Assembly: GCF_025457605.1 (NCBI RefSeq)
Contig: NZ_JAMZFY010000001.1
Span: 806,001-870,000 of the forward strand
DNA length: 64,000 bases
Direction of reading: 5' to 3'
DNA from: Haloarcula laminariae
Lineage (GTDB): Archaea > Halobacteriota > Halobacteria > Halobacteriales > Haloarculaceae
Shown: positions 8,432 to 17,002 of the stretch, piece by piece
Layout of the letters: every line of letters starts with the position of its first letter
Numbering within the stretch: position 1 is the first letter of the stretch
The notes under the pieces: model-generated
The model's database searches: none
What the model was told of the DNA's origin: nothing
The model's input: only the letters and a program-made list of their open reading frames with translations
Made by a program: the position numbers and the translations under genes

Positions 8432-9550
8432 CTACCCGAAGTAGTCGACCAGCCGCTCGGCCGCCGTCTCGACCCGGGGTGTCGTCAGCGAGAAGCGCAG
8501 CGAGTCGGTACGGGCCTCGCCGAAGGCCGCGCCGGGCATCCCCGCGACGCCGGCCTCGTCGACCAGCCGCTCGGCGTTGTCGAACGTGCCCGGGAAGTCG
8601 GGGAACCGGGCCAGCACGTAGAAGCCGCCGTCGGGGTGGGTGTAGACCGCGCCCGCTTCGTCGAGCGCCGCACAAAATCGGTCGATGCGCCCTCGGAGCC
8701 GGTCGCGGGCGGCCTCGTAGTAGGCGGCGTCGGTCGTCTCCATCGCCCGCTGGACGGCGTACTGGGCCGGGCGGGAGCCGCTGACGTTGGTCAACATGTG
8801 CCGCGTCGTCGCCCGCTCGACGAGGCCGCCGGTCGGCCCGTCGGCCGGTGGGAAGACGGCATAGCCCACGCGGAAGCCGGTGATGGCCATCGACTTCGAG
8901 AAGGCGTTCGTCGCGACGACGTTGGGCGACGCGCAGTCGAGCGCGGAACTGAACCGCCCCGAGTAGTCGAAGTGGTCGTACACCTCGTCGGAGACGAGCA
9001 GGGCGTCACACTCCTCGGCGACGGCGGCGAAGGCGGCCATCGCGTCGGCGTCGTACACCGCGCCGGTCGGGTTGTTCGGCGAGTTGACGACGATGACCGC
9101 CGTCTCCGAACTCGCCGTCGCCCGCACCGCCTCGGGGTCGAGCCGACCGTCGGCGCCGACCGGGACAAACGTCGTCTCGGCGTCGAGGAAGTTCGCCCGC
9201 CCGGCGTAGTAGGGGTAGACCGGGTCCGCGAGCAGTATCTCGTCGCCGGAAAAGCGGTCGAGCCCGCCGGTCATCGCGAGGTGGTTGGCCTCCCCGGCGC
9301 CGTTCGTGACGACGACCCGGTCCTCGGTGACGCCGTGGCGGGCGGCGATTTGTTCCCGGAGCCCGCGGAGCCCCCTGCTCGGGGCGTACTGGAACGCCGC
9401 GGCGTCGCCGTCGGCGTACTCGCGCAGTCCGGCTCGGACGCCGGCCGGCGGGTCCCAGTCCGGGCTGCCCGAGACCATGTCGACCACGTCGCGGTCGGCG
9501 CGAGCGGCGTACTGCATGACCCGGTAGAACTGCGGGGTCTCGTAGTCCAT
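8432..9550 (-). CDS. PLP-dependent aminotransferase, class I/II
   Basis: The 372-residue protein is a fold-type I aminotransferase. Key features are the substrate-binding NSPNNPTGAVYD, the cofactor-binding SDEVYDHFDY, the Schiff-base lysine in NAFSKSMAITGFRVGYA and the carboxylate-binding Arg of SLRFSLT near the C-terminus. It probably transfers amino groups between aspartate or another amino acid and 2-oxoglutarate, but the sequence does not fix the substrate. It converges with the acidic hypothetical gene and stands about 40 bases from the next small gene on the same strand. Confidence 0.85.
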   Translation of the reverse strand: MDYETPQFYRVMQYAARADRDVVDMVSGSPDWDPPAGVRAGLREYADGDAAAFQYAPSRGLRGLREQIAARHGVTEDRVVVTNGAGEANHLAMTGGLDRFSGDEILLADPVYPYYAGRANFLDAETTFVPVGADGRLDPEAVRATASSETAVIVVNSPNNPTGAVYDADAMAAFAAVAEECDALLVSDEVYDHFDYSGRFSSALDCASPNVVATNAFSKSMAITGFRVGYAVFPPADGPTGGLVERATTRHMLTNVSGSRPAQYAVQRAMETTDAAYYEAARDRLRGRIDRFCAALDEAGAVYTHPDGGFYVLARFPDFPGTFDNAERLVDEAGVAGMPGAAFGEARTDSLRFSLTTPRVETAAERLVDYFG

Positions 9551-9587
9551 ACCGTCCCTGGACGGGCCGACGGACTTTGCTCTTCCG

Positions 9588-9731
9588 TCACTGCCTGACG
9601 TACAGCGTCACCCCTCCGACGACCACGAGGAGTATCCCCCAGAAGAGGTCCGTGCCCGGCAGAAAGCCGAGCAGGAGCGTCACGATGCCCGAAGAGAGGA
9701 GCGACCAGCCGACCGTTGTCCGATAGGCCAT
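9588..9731 (-). CDS. Small two-helix membrane protein
   Basis: This 47-residue open frame encodes MAYRTTVGWSLLSSG followed by two hydrophobic helices (residues 7-25 and 29-44) and ends just after a short charged tip. It sits 37 bases upstream of the aminotransferase and reads the same way, so the two may be cotranscribed. Codon use fits the surrounding genes. The function is unknown. Confidence 0.5.
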   Translation of the reverse strand: MAYRTTVGWSLLSSGIVTLLLGFLPGTDLFWGILLVVVGGVTLYVRQ

Positions 9732-9890
9732 ATGACACGTCCGGGGCCGGAACTGAAAGCTTCAGGGGCGGTTCGTCGGCGCGTCGCCGAAAAGAAGGCC
9801 ACGGGCCGAACCGCGTCGAGCGGTCAGTTGGAGCCCGTCCCCGTGATTTGCCGGAGCCGTCCCGGCAAACCGCCGGTTCGACCGACCGTC

Positions 9891-10763
9891 TCAGTCGTCC
9901 GCGACGGCGCCGGCGTCGCGCTGGTTGACGTCCAGCTCGCCGACGACCTGGGTGTGGGGGTACGGGAACCCGATGTCCGCCTCGTCGAAGCGGTCCATCA
10001 CCGACTCGGTCAGCTTGTGCTTGACGCCGCCGGCGCCGGTCTCCTGTGGGTTGATCCACATCCGGGCGTTGAACACGATGGCGGAGTCACCGAGGGTGGT
10101 GAGGGGGGCCGACGGCGCCGGGTCCGCCAGGACGCCGTCGATGGCCTCGATTTCTTCGATGATTATCTCCCGCGCCTCGTCCACGTCGGAGCCGTAGTCG
10201 ACGCCGAAGTCGACCGTGACCCGACGGGTCTCGTGGGCCTGCGTGTTCTTCACGACGGCGTTTGCCAGCTCGCCGTTCGGAACCGTCAGCTGCTCGTTGT
10301 CCCACGTGTCGAGCTTCGAGACGCGGAGGTTTATCTCGCGGACGATGCCGCCGTTGCCGTCCCACTCGATGTAGTCGCCGACCTCGAAGGGCTTGTCCTT
10401 GAGGATGAAGATGCCGGCGACGAAGTTCTCGATGATATCGCCCGCGGCGAAGGCGACACCCAGCGCGAGCGCGCCGGTGATGGTCGCGAAGGCGGCCAGA
10501 ATCGTCGGGAAGCCGGCGACGGTCGCGGCGACCGCCACGGCGCCAAACAGCGCGACGGCGCCGGCGATACTGGAGCCGAGACTCACAATCGCGGGCGAGA
10601 ACTCGCGGGCGTTGAGCGTCCGTTTGGTCATCCTGACGAGGACGGACTTCCCCACCAGATACAGGACGACGAACGCGACGACGAACGTCACGACGGTCAG
10701 CAGGAACGATACCACCGCTGGCACGAGCCCGGCGGGCGCTTCCAACTGTAACAGTGTGGGCAT
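9891..10763 (-). CDS. MscS-type mechanosensitive channel
   Basis: The 290-residue protein is a small-conductance mechanosensitive channel. It has about three membrane helices (residues 15-40, 60-85, 85-110). The glycine/alanine-rich pore helix GALALGVAFAAGDIIENFVAGIFI is followed by the beta domain with KPFEVGDYIEW and VPNGELANAVVKN. It lets solutes out during osmotic down-shock, which is useful to a halophile. The ATG at 10763 is chosen over an adjacent GTG three bases upstream. A TATA-like GTTATATAC lies about 31 nt upstream. Confidence 0.9.
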   Translation of the reverse strand: MPTLLQLEAPAGLVPAVVSFLLTVVTFVVAFVVLYLVGKSVLVRMTKRTLNAREFSPAIVSLGSSIAGAVALFGAVAVAATVAGFPTILAAFATITGALALGVAFAAGDIIENFVAGIFILKDKPFEVGDYIEWDGNGGIVREINLRVSKLDTWDNEQLTVPNGELANAVVKNTQAHETRRVTVDFGVDYGSDVDEAREIIIEEIEAIDGVLADPAPSAPLTTLGDSAIVFNARMWINPQETGAGGVKHKLTESVMDRFDEADIGFPYPHTQVVGELDVNQRDAGAVADD

Positions 10764-10916
10764 CACACCCTTACCAGCACGTTTAGCAGTATATAACTAA
10801 TTGTTATCACTAGCACGGCGGCCACAACATATTTATTCACCTTCGCTCGGCGGTTCAACTAACGGGCCCGCGCCACGGCTGAACGCTTATTCGGCCGCCG
10901 GCCGAACCACCGAGAC

Positions 10917-11423
10917 ATGACAGAGGACGACCCAATCGAACAGCGCGTCGGCGCGGCGCTACGCGAGCGCGACGAGAACGTCGCGGTCGCCGAGTCCTGC
11001 ACCGGCGGGCTGGTCGGCTCGCTGGTGACCGACGTGTCCGGTTCTTCGGCCTACTTCGACCGCTCGCTGGTGACCTACTCCTACGAGGCCAAACAGGAGC
11101 TGCTCGCCGTCTCCCGGGAGGCCCTGGACGACCACGGCGCGGTCTCGGAGCCGGTCGCGGCCGAGATGGCCCGCGGCGTCAGGGACACCGCGGGGACCGA
11201 CTGGGGCGTGGCGACGACGGGCGTGGCCGGGCCGACCGGCGGCAGCCCGGAGACCCCTGTCGGGACCGTCTACATCGCCGTCGCCTGCGCGGCCCCCTGG
11301 GAGACGGGCGAGTCGGGCTGTACGGTCTCACACTACGAGTTCGAGGGGTCCCGGACCGAGGTGAAAGCGAAGATCGCTCGTCGGGCGCTGGCGGAACTAT
11401 TGGAAAAAGTACAGAATCAGTAG
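10917..11423 (+). CDS. CinA C-terminal domain protein (nicotinamide-nucleotide amidase)
   Basis: This 168-residue protein matches the stand-alone CinA C-terminal domain. It shows VAVAESCTGGLVGSLVTDVSGSS near residue 22 and the conserved TTGVAGPTGGSPETPVGTVY near 100. Family members deamidate nicotinamide mononucleotide and help recycle pyridine nucleotides. It is cytoplasmic and normal in length. It lies 37 bases before a membrane hydrolase gene on the same strand, so they may share a transcript. Confidence 0.88.
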   Translation: MTEDDPIEQRVGAALRERDENVAVAESCTGGLVGSLVTDVSGSSAYFDRSLVTYSYEAKQELLAVSREALDDHGAVSEPVAAEMARGVRDTAGTDWGVATTGVAGPTGGSPETPVGTVYIAVACAAPWETGESGCTVSHYEFEGSRTEVKAKIARRALAELLEKVQNQ

Positions 11424-11460
11424 CAAGAGCTTTCGGTCGGGGTGTCGTCGAGCCGGCTGA

Positions 11461-11967
11461 ATGAACAAACGTGGCCACGTTCTGAACGCGGTCCTGTTGA
11501 GTATCGGGTTAGGATACGTCCTCGACCCGTCCGGGGACGTTTCGACGTTCGCGACTATTGCCGAAGTGTTCCTTCCGGTGGTCCTGGGGGCCCTGTTCCC
11601 GGACGTCGACACCGCCTTCGGCAAGCACCGCAAGACCCTCCACAACCTGCCGGTGCTCCTGCTGTTTTTCGCCCACCCGGTGTACCACGGCGGGAACCTC
11701 CAGTGGGTGTGGCTCGGCGTCCTGACACACTACGTGCTCGACATGGTCGGGTCGCGGCGGGGCATCGCCCTCTTTTACCCCATCTCGGACACGGAGTACG
11801 GCTTCCCGACCGGCGTGACCACGTCGAGCGACCACGCCGAGGTCGTCACCGTCGCTATCACGATACTCGAACTGGCCGCCGTCGGCGCGCTGGTGTACGT
11901 CCTCCCGACGTATCTCCCGCCGGAAGCGACCGAGGTGCTGACCAACGCGCTCGGGTCGGTCGCCTAG
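11461..11967 (+). CDS. Membrane-bound metal-dependent hydrolase (YdjM/DUF457-like)
   Basis: The 168-residue protein carries MNKRGHVLNAVLLSIGLGYV at the start, PDVDTAFGKHRKTLHN around residue 47 and LTHYVLDMVGSRRG around 93. These His/Asp clusters between four hydrophobic helices are typical of the YdjM-type inner-membrane hydrolases. Its substrate is unknown. It converges with the PHP gene, overlapping it by four bases. Confidence 0.8.
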   Translation: MNKRGHVLNAVLLSIGLGYVLDPSGDVSTFATIAEVFLPVVLGALFPDVDTAFGKHRKTLHNLPVLLLFFAHPVYHGGNLQWVWLGVLTHYVLDMVGSRRGIALFYPISDTEYGFPTGVTTSSDHAEVVTVAITILELAAVGALVYVLPTYLPPEATEVLTNALGSVA

Positions 11968-12725
11968 TACACTTTCACGTCGTCGAACGCCCCGCCGTAG
12001 GCCACGTGGTCGGGGTGGGTCGGTGCCGTACCCTGCAGCATGACGCGGTCGAACTTCTCCCAGCTGTTCTCGTAGCCCAGATGCGCGAACTCGACGCCGC
12101 GGCGGAGCGTGTGAGAAACCCCCTTGCGGTGGCGGATGTCGCGGCTGACGCCCGCCCGTAGGGCGGCTGCGAAGGACGACTCGTCGGCGAAGGGCTCGTC
12201 GAAGGCGACCCACGCCTCCCCGATGGTCCCCGGGAGATGCGCGTACGACGACGTGAACGTCGGCAGCCCCGTCCGGTCGGCGAGGCGGCTGGCGCGCCGG
12301 CTGTGGTGGGGCAGGAACTTGGGGTTGTACACCTCGATGGCGTCGATGGTCTCCCGGTAGGTCTCAAGCTCCTCGGGGCCGAGACTCACCGAGAGGAAGC
12401 CGGGGTGGGGGACCAGCACCGCCGCCCCTTGTCGCTGCAGTTCGGCCATGGTCCCGTCGAGCGTCAGGAAGTCGGGCACCATCTCCTCCAGGCCCACGGC
12501 AAGTATGTGGCGCCGTCGCTGCCAGGTCCCGGTGAACAGCTCGCGGCCGGGGTAGACGGTGAGTTCCTCGTCGGAGAACGACCGCGCCTTGGCCCGGATG
12601 TCGGGCAGGCGGGTGAAGTGGGGTGCATACACCAGCGCGTCGAGCCCGCGCGCTTTCGCTCGTTCGACGACCTGGTCGTCGAGAACCTTCACGTGCAGGT
12701 CGACGGTGAACCCCTCGCTCGTCAC
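11964..12725 (-). CDS. PHP-domain metal-dependent phosphoesterase
   Basis: This 253-residue protein has PHP-fold motifs in order: VDLHVKVLDD near the start, YAPHFTRLPDI, YPGRELF, VLVPHPGFLS and SSYAHLPGTIGE. These supply the His and acidic residues for a three-metal site. It likely hydrolyses a phosphoester, substrate unknown. The first motif is DLHVKV instead of the common DLHVHT, so one metal ligand may be changed. The start is GTG at 12725 with an AT-rich CATAAT about 25 nt upstream, consistent with a leaderless message. Confidence 0.8.
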   Translation of the reverse strand: MTSEGFTVDLHVKVLDDQVVERAKARGLDALVYAPHFTRLPDIRAKARSFSDEELTVYPGRELFTGTWQRRRHILAVGLEEMVPDFLTLDGTMAELQRQGAAVLVPHPGFLSVSLGPEELETYRETIDAIEVYNPKFLPHHSRRASRLADRTGLPTFTSSYAHLPGTIGEAWVAFDEPFADESSFAAALRAGVSRDIRHRKGVSHTLRRGVEFAHLGYENSWEKFDRVMLQGTAPTHPDHVAYGGAFDDVKVY

Positions 12726-12826
12726 GGGTCGGGTTACCCCGGTCGCCCCATTATGGGTTTCTATTTCGGGAAGTGTCGCTGTGCCGTGGCGAACGCTTTT
12801 ACCATCGGGGTGCCTGCCTCACAGCA

Positions 12827-13117
12827 ATGCCACGCTGGGAGTGTGCCATCGAGGGCGACGACAGCCAGTTCGACCGCGTCGAGGAGCTCATCGTCCACCA
12901 GTCGAAAGAGCACGACCGCATCACCTGCAAGGTCTGTGGGACCGTCGTCCCCGACGGCTACTTCGCCATCAAGCACGCCTTCGACGAACACTCCCGCGCC
13001 GAGTACGTCCGCGCCTACGACGCCTCCGCCGCGGAGGTCCGCCGGCGCGAGAACATCAAGGAGTCCATCGAGTCCGAGGCGGACATGAACGAAGTCATCG
13101 AGCGCCTGGAAGGGTGA
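12827..13117 (+). CDS. Small putative zinc-binding protein
   Basis: The 96-residue protein has one CxxC (TCKVCGTVVPDGYFAIKHAF) followed by two histidines in KHAFDEHS, forming a C2H2-like site. The C-terminal half is an acidic helix. It may bind nucleic acid or protein. The ATG at 12827 is preceded by TTTTACC about 28 nt upstream, which supports this start over one 54 bases earlier. It is divergent from the PHP gene. No exact function can be given. Confidence 0.75.
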   Translation: MPRWECAIEGDDSQFDRVEELIVHQSKEHDRITCKVCGTVVPDGYFAIKHAFDEHSRAEYVRAYDASAAEVRRRENIKESIESEADMNEVIERLEG

Positions 13118-13146
13118 GGCCGCCAGCCACCCCGAACTGACGGCGG

Positions 13147-13815
13147 TCAGGGCCGCGACCGGAGATAGCCCCCGACCCCGATGGCGACCGCCCCGAACAG
13201 CACCGACCCCAGCCGCAGGAGGGTCCCCCTGTGGGTCGCCGGCGGCGTCCCCTGCCGGACCGTCAGCATGTCGTACGTCGCAATCACCTGTCGCCGCTGT
13301 TCGACCCGCTGCTCTCTCGACTGCTCGGGCGACGTCTCCGTGGTCTCACCGCCCGACGCCGTCCGACCGTCCGCCGCTTCCTCGGAATTCGGCGACTCAA
13401 CCCTGATACGGTCGACCGGCTCGTCGGGCGGCGGGAGGTCGGCGTTGTCGGGCCGCTCGATGACGACGCTGGTGCGTCGCTGGCGCTCCTCGTACTCCTC
13501 CGAGGTAGTCACCTCGCCGACGTTGTTCGCCTCGTCGTACGGGAACTCGGGTGCCCCCTCGCCGACCGGCACGGTGTACTCGTGGTTCGGGGAGCGCAGC
13601 GAGGACACGTATATCTCCTGACCCCGCTCGGAGAGGTTTTCGTACGCGATGACGGTGTAGCCCTCGGCTTCGAGTTGCGAGCGGTTCTCCATCGTCCCGT
13701 CGCCGGTGTCGTGGTAGAGCACCTGCTGGACCGGGAACAGGGCCGGAACGAGCAGCGCGGCGACACCGACCACGAGCAGGACCATCGCCGCGGTCCGGGC
13801 CGTGTCGTCGACCAT
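13147..13815 (-). CDS. Membrane-anchored protein of an ABC exporter operon
   Basis: This 222-residue protein has a hydrophobic helix at residues 10-30 and another at 198-216, with a large acidic extracellular-type region between. I do not recognise the family. Its ATG overlaps the stop of the ABC permease gene (ATGA), so it is the third gene of the operon and likely part of, or a helper for, the same transporter. No Cys lipobox is seen. Confidence 0.75.
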   Translation of the reverse strand: MVDDTARTAAMVLLVVGVAALLVPALFPVQQVLYHDTGDGTMENRSQLEAEGYTVIAYENLSERGQEIYVSSLRSPNHEYTVPVGEGAPEFPYDEANNVGEVTTSEEYEERQRRTSVVIERPDNADLPPPDEPVDRIRVESPNSEEAADGRTASGGETTETSPEQSREQRVEQRRQVIATYDMLTVRQGTPPATHRGTLLRLGSVLFGAVAIGVGGYLRSRP

Positions 13816-14663
13816 CAGAGGTCCGCCCCCTGGAACCGCCAGTAGCCAAGCGCCAGTGGCACCGCCAGCCAGACGGCGAAGACCAGCAGCGACATCTCGT
13901 CACCGAGATACGCCGGCAGCGTATCGCCCTCCCCGGCCCGCTGGAGGACCTCCCGCTCGAACTCAGAGGGAACCACGAGGTTCATCGCCTTCCGGTAGGC
14001 GATAAGCGGGCTGGTGTAGAGGATGGCGTTGTAGAGGTCGACGTTCGCCTCGAACCCCAGCAGCGTCTGGTGGACGTACCGGACGAGCAAGGCGACGCTG
14101 ACCCCCGGGATGACATACAGCAACACCAGCCCGAAGTACGACCCCACCGCGGCGGCGATGGCCCGGCTCCGCTCGGCGACGGCGGCCGACAGCGACACGG
14201 CGACGGCAACGAAGACGGCCGCGTAGAGCCACGAGACGACGAACATCCCGACGATGACGCCCAGCGGGAGGGCGCCGTTGCGGGCCACGGCCATCGCGGT
14301 GGCAGTGGCGAACATGAACGCGACCCCGGCCGTGACGACGCCGAGCCGGCTCGCCAGCTTCCCGAGGAACACGTCGCGGCGGCTGTTTGGCAGCCCCAGC
14401 AGGAACTTCACGCCGCCGCTCTCCCGTTCCCCGGCGATGGCCATGTAGCTGGCCACCAGCGCGACGATGGGGAGGAGGAGTCCGAAGACCCCGCCCATGG
14501 TCCGGAACAGCTGTATCACGGTCTCCCGCGGGGTGAGCCGATAGCCCGAGACGCCGAAGGCGATGACCGCCGTCATCAGGCCCAGAAACGTCGCCACGGC
14601 CCACAGCGCCCGGGACCGCCGCGCCGCCGTGAAGTCCTTCCGGGTGACATCGCGCAGCGTCAC
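13815..14663 (-). CDS. ABC-2 type transporter permease
   Basis: The 282-residue protein has about six membrane helices and the NatB-like organisation of ABC-2 permeases. An N-terminal amphipathic start (TLRDVTRKDFTAARRSRALW) precedes the first helix, and GERESGGVKFLLGLPNSRRD is the typical cytoplasmic loop. It probably exports ions, lipids or peptides with the ATPase encoded just upstream, overlapping by four bases. The cargo is unknown. Confidence 0.87.
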   Translation of the reverse strand: MTLRDVTRKDFTAARRSRALWAVATFLGLMTAVIAFGVSGYRLTPRETVIQLFRTMGGVFGLLLPIVALVASYMAIAGERESGGVKFLLGLPNSRRDVFLGKLASRLGVVTAGVAFMFATATAMAVARNGALPLGVIVGMFVVSWLYAAVFVAVAVSLSAAVAERSRAIAAAVGSYFGLVLLYVIPGVSVALLVRYVHQTLLGFEANVDLYNAILYTSPLIAYRKAMNLVVPSEFEREVLQRAGEGDTLPAYLGDEMSLLVFAVWLAVPLALGYWRFQGADL

Positions 14664-15595
14664 TGCGGGACCTCCTCGGCGGCGCGAGCGTCGTCGCGGC
14701 CGCCGCCGGTCAGGTCGTTGAACAGCGTCTCCAGGGAGACCGTCTCGGAGCGGATGTCCTCGACGGTCGCGCGCTCGGCGACGTGGGTGACCACGTCGAC
14801 CTTCGCGGCCGGGTCGGTGCAGTCGACCACCAGCGTCCGGTCCTCGACGGTCGCCCGCGCGACCCCGGACAGGGCGTCGACGCCGAGTCCCGTCGGCGGC
14901 GTCGTACAGTCCAGATGCAGGGTGGCGTGTCCGCCCGCGTTCTCGCGCAGCCCTTCGATGCTGTCGACGGCGACCAGTTCGCCCTCGTTCATCACGCCCA
15001 CCCGGTCGCTGACCGCCTCGACCTCCGAGAGGATGTGACTGGAGAAGAAGACGGTCGTCCCCTGGTCGGCCCGCTCGCGGACCACGTCGCGCAGCTGCTG
15101 GATGCCGTTGGGGTCCAGCCCCGTCGAGGGCTCGTCCAGAATCAGGAGGTCGGGGTCGTCCACCAGCGCGATGGCGAACGCCAGGCGCTGTTGCATCCCC
15201 TTGGAGTAGTCACCGGCCATGCGGCCGCCGTCGCCGGCCAGCCCCACGAGGTCGAGGAGTTCGTCGGGGTCGTCGTCGGCCCGCTTCGTCCGGATAGCCC
15301 ACGAGAGATACTCCCGCCCCGTCAGGGGGTCGTCGAAGCCGTACCCCTCCGGGAGCACCCCGACCCGCTCGCGTATCGCCTCGGGGTCGGTCTGTGCGTC
15401 CTGTCCGAGCACCTCGACGCTCCCCGCCGTCGGGCGGATGAAATCCAGCAGGAGGTTGATGGTCGTCGACTTCCCCGCGCCGTTGGGCCCGAGAAAGCCA
15501 AAGACCTCCCCCTCGTCGATTGTGAGGTCGAGGTCGTCGACCGCGACCACGTCACCGAAGCGCTTCGTCAGCCCGTCCGTTCGAATAGCTGCCAT
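14660..15595 (-). CDS. ABC transporter ATP-binding protein
   Basis: The 311-residue ATPase has a Walker A (GPNGAGKSTT, residues 36-45), the signature DYSKGMQQRLAFA, a Walker B LLILDEPSTGLDP and the switch His in SSHILSE. The C-terminal 90 residues are the extension common in ABC-2 exporters. It powers the permease encoded immediately downstream. A TATA-like GTTTTAC lies about 35 nt upstream of the ATG. A 13-base inverted repeat ACATGTTACATGT at 15710-15722 lies further up and might be an operator. Confidence 0.93.
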   Translation of the reverse strand: MAAIRTDGLTKRFGDVVAVDDLDLTIDEGEVFGFLGPNGAGKSTTINLLLDFIRPTAGSVEVLGQDAQTDPEAIRERVGVLPEGYGFDDPLTGREYLSWAIRTKRADDDPDELLDLVGLAGDGGRMAGDYSKGMQQRLAFAIALVDDPDLLILDEPSTGLDPNGIQQLRDVVRERADQGTTVFFSSHILSEVEAVSDRVGVMNEGELVAVDSIEGLRENAGGHATLHLDCTTPPTGLGVDALSGVARATVEDRTLVVDCTDPAAKVDVVTHVAERATVEDIRSETVSLETLFNDLTGGGRDDARAAEEVPQ

Positions 15596-15997
15596 CTTAT
15601 AACCGAACCGTCATCACATGGGAGTGTAAAACTTCCCGACGGTTCGACCGGATTTTGACCGACGGCTCGGGGACGACGTTGTACAATCAGGCCTGTATCG
15701 GGGGCCAGTACATGTTACATGTCCGAAAACGGACGCGGAGGGAGACCGCTCGTAACTCGGTGGTTGCGGAGAGAGCTATCTCCACCTGGGGCTCATCGGC
15801 GGCCGAAACGTGAGCGAAAATGCGGGACCTCATGGTTCGTAGGACCCCCGGTCCCACGCTCATCACGAAAAGCGCGTCGCGTCTTTCGGACGACTCAGTT
15901 CGGTCCCGCGAACCGGCGGCTTCACCGCCGGGGAGAGACCGCCCTTCGGCGCCTCACGGGTCGCTGCGCTCCCCGCTCGACCTGTCCGAAGAGCGCT
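15596..15997. other. Gene-free stretch between the ABC operon and spt5
   Basis: These 402 bases separate the start of the ABC operon from the end of spt5; both genes lie on the minus strand. The part near 15600-15730 holds the ABC promoter and two small palindromes, TTGTACAA at 15679-15686 and ACATGTTACATGT at 15710-15722. The part near 15914-15997 holds hairpins with loops such as CGGCGG-CTTCA-CCGCCG (15914-15930). I see no convincing gene. Confidence 0.5.
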
Positions 15998-16010
15998 TCA
16001 GCGCTCTTCG
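15987..16010 (-). terminator. Hairpin enclosing the spt5 stop codon
   Basis: CGAAGAGCGC at 15987-15996 and GCGCTCTTCG at 16001-16010 form a perfect 10-bp stem with a four-base loop. The complement of the TGA stop codon of spt5 lies in the loop. It may help end transcription or protect the message; no T-tract is obvious just after it, so intrinsic termination is uncertain. Confidence 0.5.
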
Positions 16011-16435
16011 CTATCCAGCACGCGAATCTGGTCCCCGCGCACGGTGACCGGAATCGGGACCGTCGCCTCGTACAGTTCGACGGTGACCTGGTCCTTGCCC
16101 TCGTCGATGCGCTGGACCTGGGCCTTCTCGCCCTTGAACGGGCCGGCGATGAGTTCGACGATGTCGCCCTCGGCGATGCCCTCCACGTCGGGTTTCGGCG
16201 AGAGGAAGTGTTCGACCTCCGCCATCGAGGACTCGCCCTGGACGACGCCGTTGGCGTGGGGAATCTCGTCGAGGATGCGGTCGAAGACGTTGTGGTCGTC
16301 GGCCTCGACCATGACGTAGCTCGTCAGCGAATCGGGCGCCAGCGCCGCGTGGATGTCGGGCTCCTCGCGGTTGATTATCATGTCCGCGACGGTCCGCTCC
16401 TGGCTCGCCGTGGTTTTGACTGCGTAGATACCCAT
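15998..16435 (-). CDS. spt5: Transcription elongation factor Spt5 (NusG family)
   Basis: The 145-residue archaeal Spt5 begins [20 protein letters not shown] with the NGN domain (residues 1-85). It is followed by a KOW domain, [20 protein letters not shown] near residue 93. It binds the RNA polymerase clamp with Spt4 and raises processivity. It lies four bases after secE, the usual archaeal pairing. Its length is normal. The stop codon sits within a strong hairpin. Confidence 0.95.
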   Translation of the reverse strand: MGIYAVKTTASQERTVADMIINREEPDIHAALAPDSLTSYVMVEADDHNVFDRILDEIPHANGVVQGESSMAEVEHFLSPKPDVEGIAEGDIVELIAGPFKGEKAQVQRIDEGKDQVTVELYEATVPIPVTVRGDQIRVLDSEER

Positions 16436-16439
16436 CTGC

Positions 16440-16619
16440 TTACACCGGCTTGCTGCCCGGGACGAACGTCATCAGGGCGAAGATGATGAAGCCGATGAGT
16501 CCCACCAGGACGATACCGGCACCGGCAATCTTTGCAATCTGTGAGAACTCCTCCCAGTCGGGCGTACTCGCCAGTTTGAGTACGCGAACGTAGGAGGTGA
16601 GGTCGTACGGAACGTTCAT
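16440..16619 (-). CDS. secE: Preprotein translocase subunit SecE (Sec61 gamma)
   Basis: This 59-residue protein begins [20 protein letters not shown] and has the amphipathic helix and single membrane helix (residues 36-55, [17 protein letters not shown]) of SecE/Sec61 gamma. It is a core part of the SecYEG channel in the membrane. It directly precedes spt5, as in many Euryarchaeota. The short length is normal for archaea. Confidence 0.92.
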   Translation of the reverse strand: MNVPYDLTSYVRVLKLASTPDWEEFSQIAKIAGAGIVLVGLIGFIIFALMTFVPGSKPV

Positions 16620-16683
16620 GCGTGGCCCTATCCGCCGGTGGCTTTTCTATATTGTGGTCGGCGTCGGTGGCGGCTAACCCCGC

Positions 16684-16950
16684 TCAGTCATCGGCGACGG
16701 CGCTCGGGCCCGCACTGGCGGGCGTCGCCGTCGGGGCCGCTCCCGAGTCCCGGTCGAGTGCCTGCACCGTCTTCGACATCTGTTCGGAGACCACAGTCTG
16801 TTGCTCGCACAGCCGCTGGGTGGCGGCCCGCAACTGCTCTACGGCGTCGCCGAGACCGGTCGTGTTGGTGTTGAGTTCCGCCATCGAGTCCCCGAGGTCC
16901 GAGAGCGCGCTGCCCACGTCGGTGTCGTCAGCCGCTGCGTCTGTGGCCAT
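16684..16950 (-). CDS. Small helical protein downstream of an MCP gene
   Basis: This 88-residue protein is mostly one predicted helix (residues 10-70) with heptad-like spacing in LSDLGDSMAELNTNTTGLG and VEQLRAATQRL. The ends are Ala/Thr-rich and acidic. It has no signal or membrane segment. It starts 52 bases after the MCP stop on the same strand and may be cotranscribed. An adaptor or coiled-coil partner of the transducer is possible but is only inferred from the position. Confidence 0.6.
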   Translation of the reverse strand: MATDAAADDTDVGSALSDLGDSMAELNTNTTGLGDAVEQLRAATQRLCEQQTVVSEQMSKTVQALDRDSGAAPTATPASAGPSAVADD

Positions 16951-17002
16951 ACAACGAACGAAGCACCAGGCGCGGGTGTGGGTACCCCCTAACTAGTTAG
17001 CA

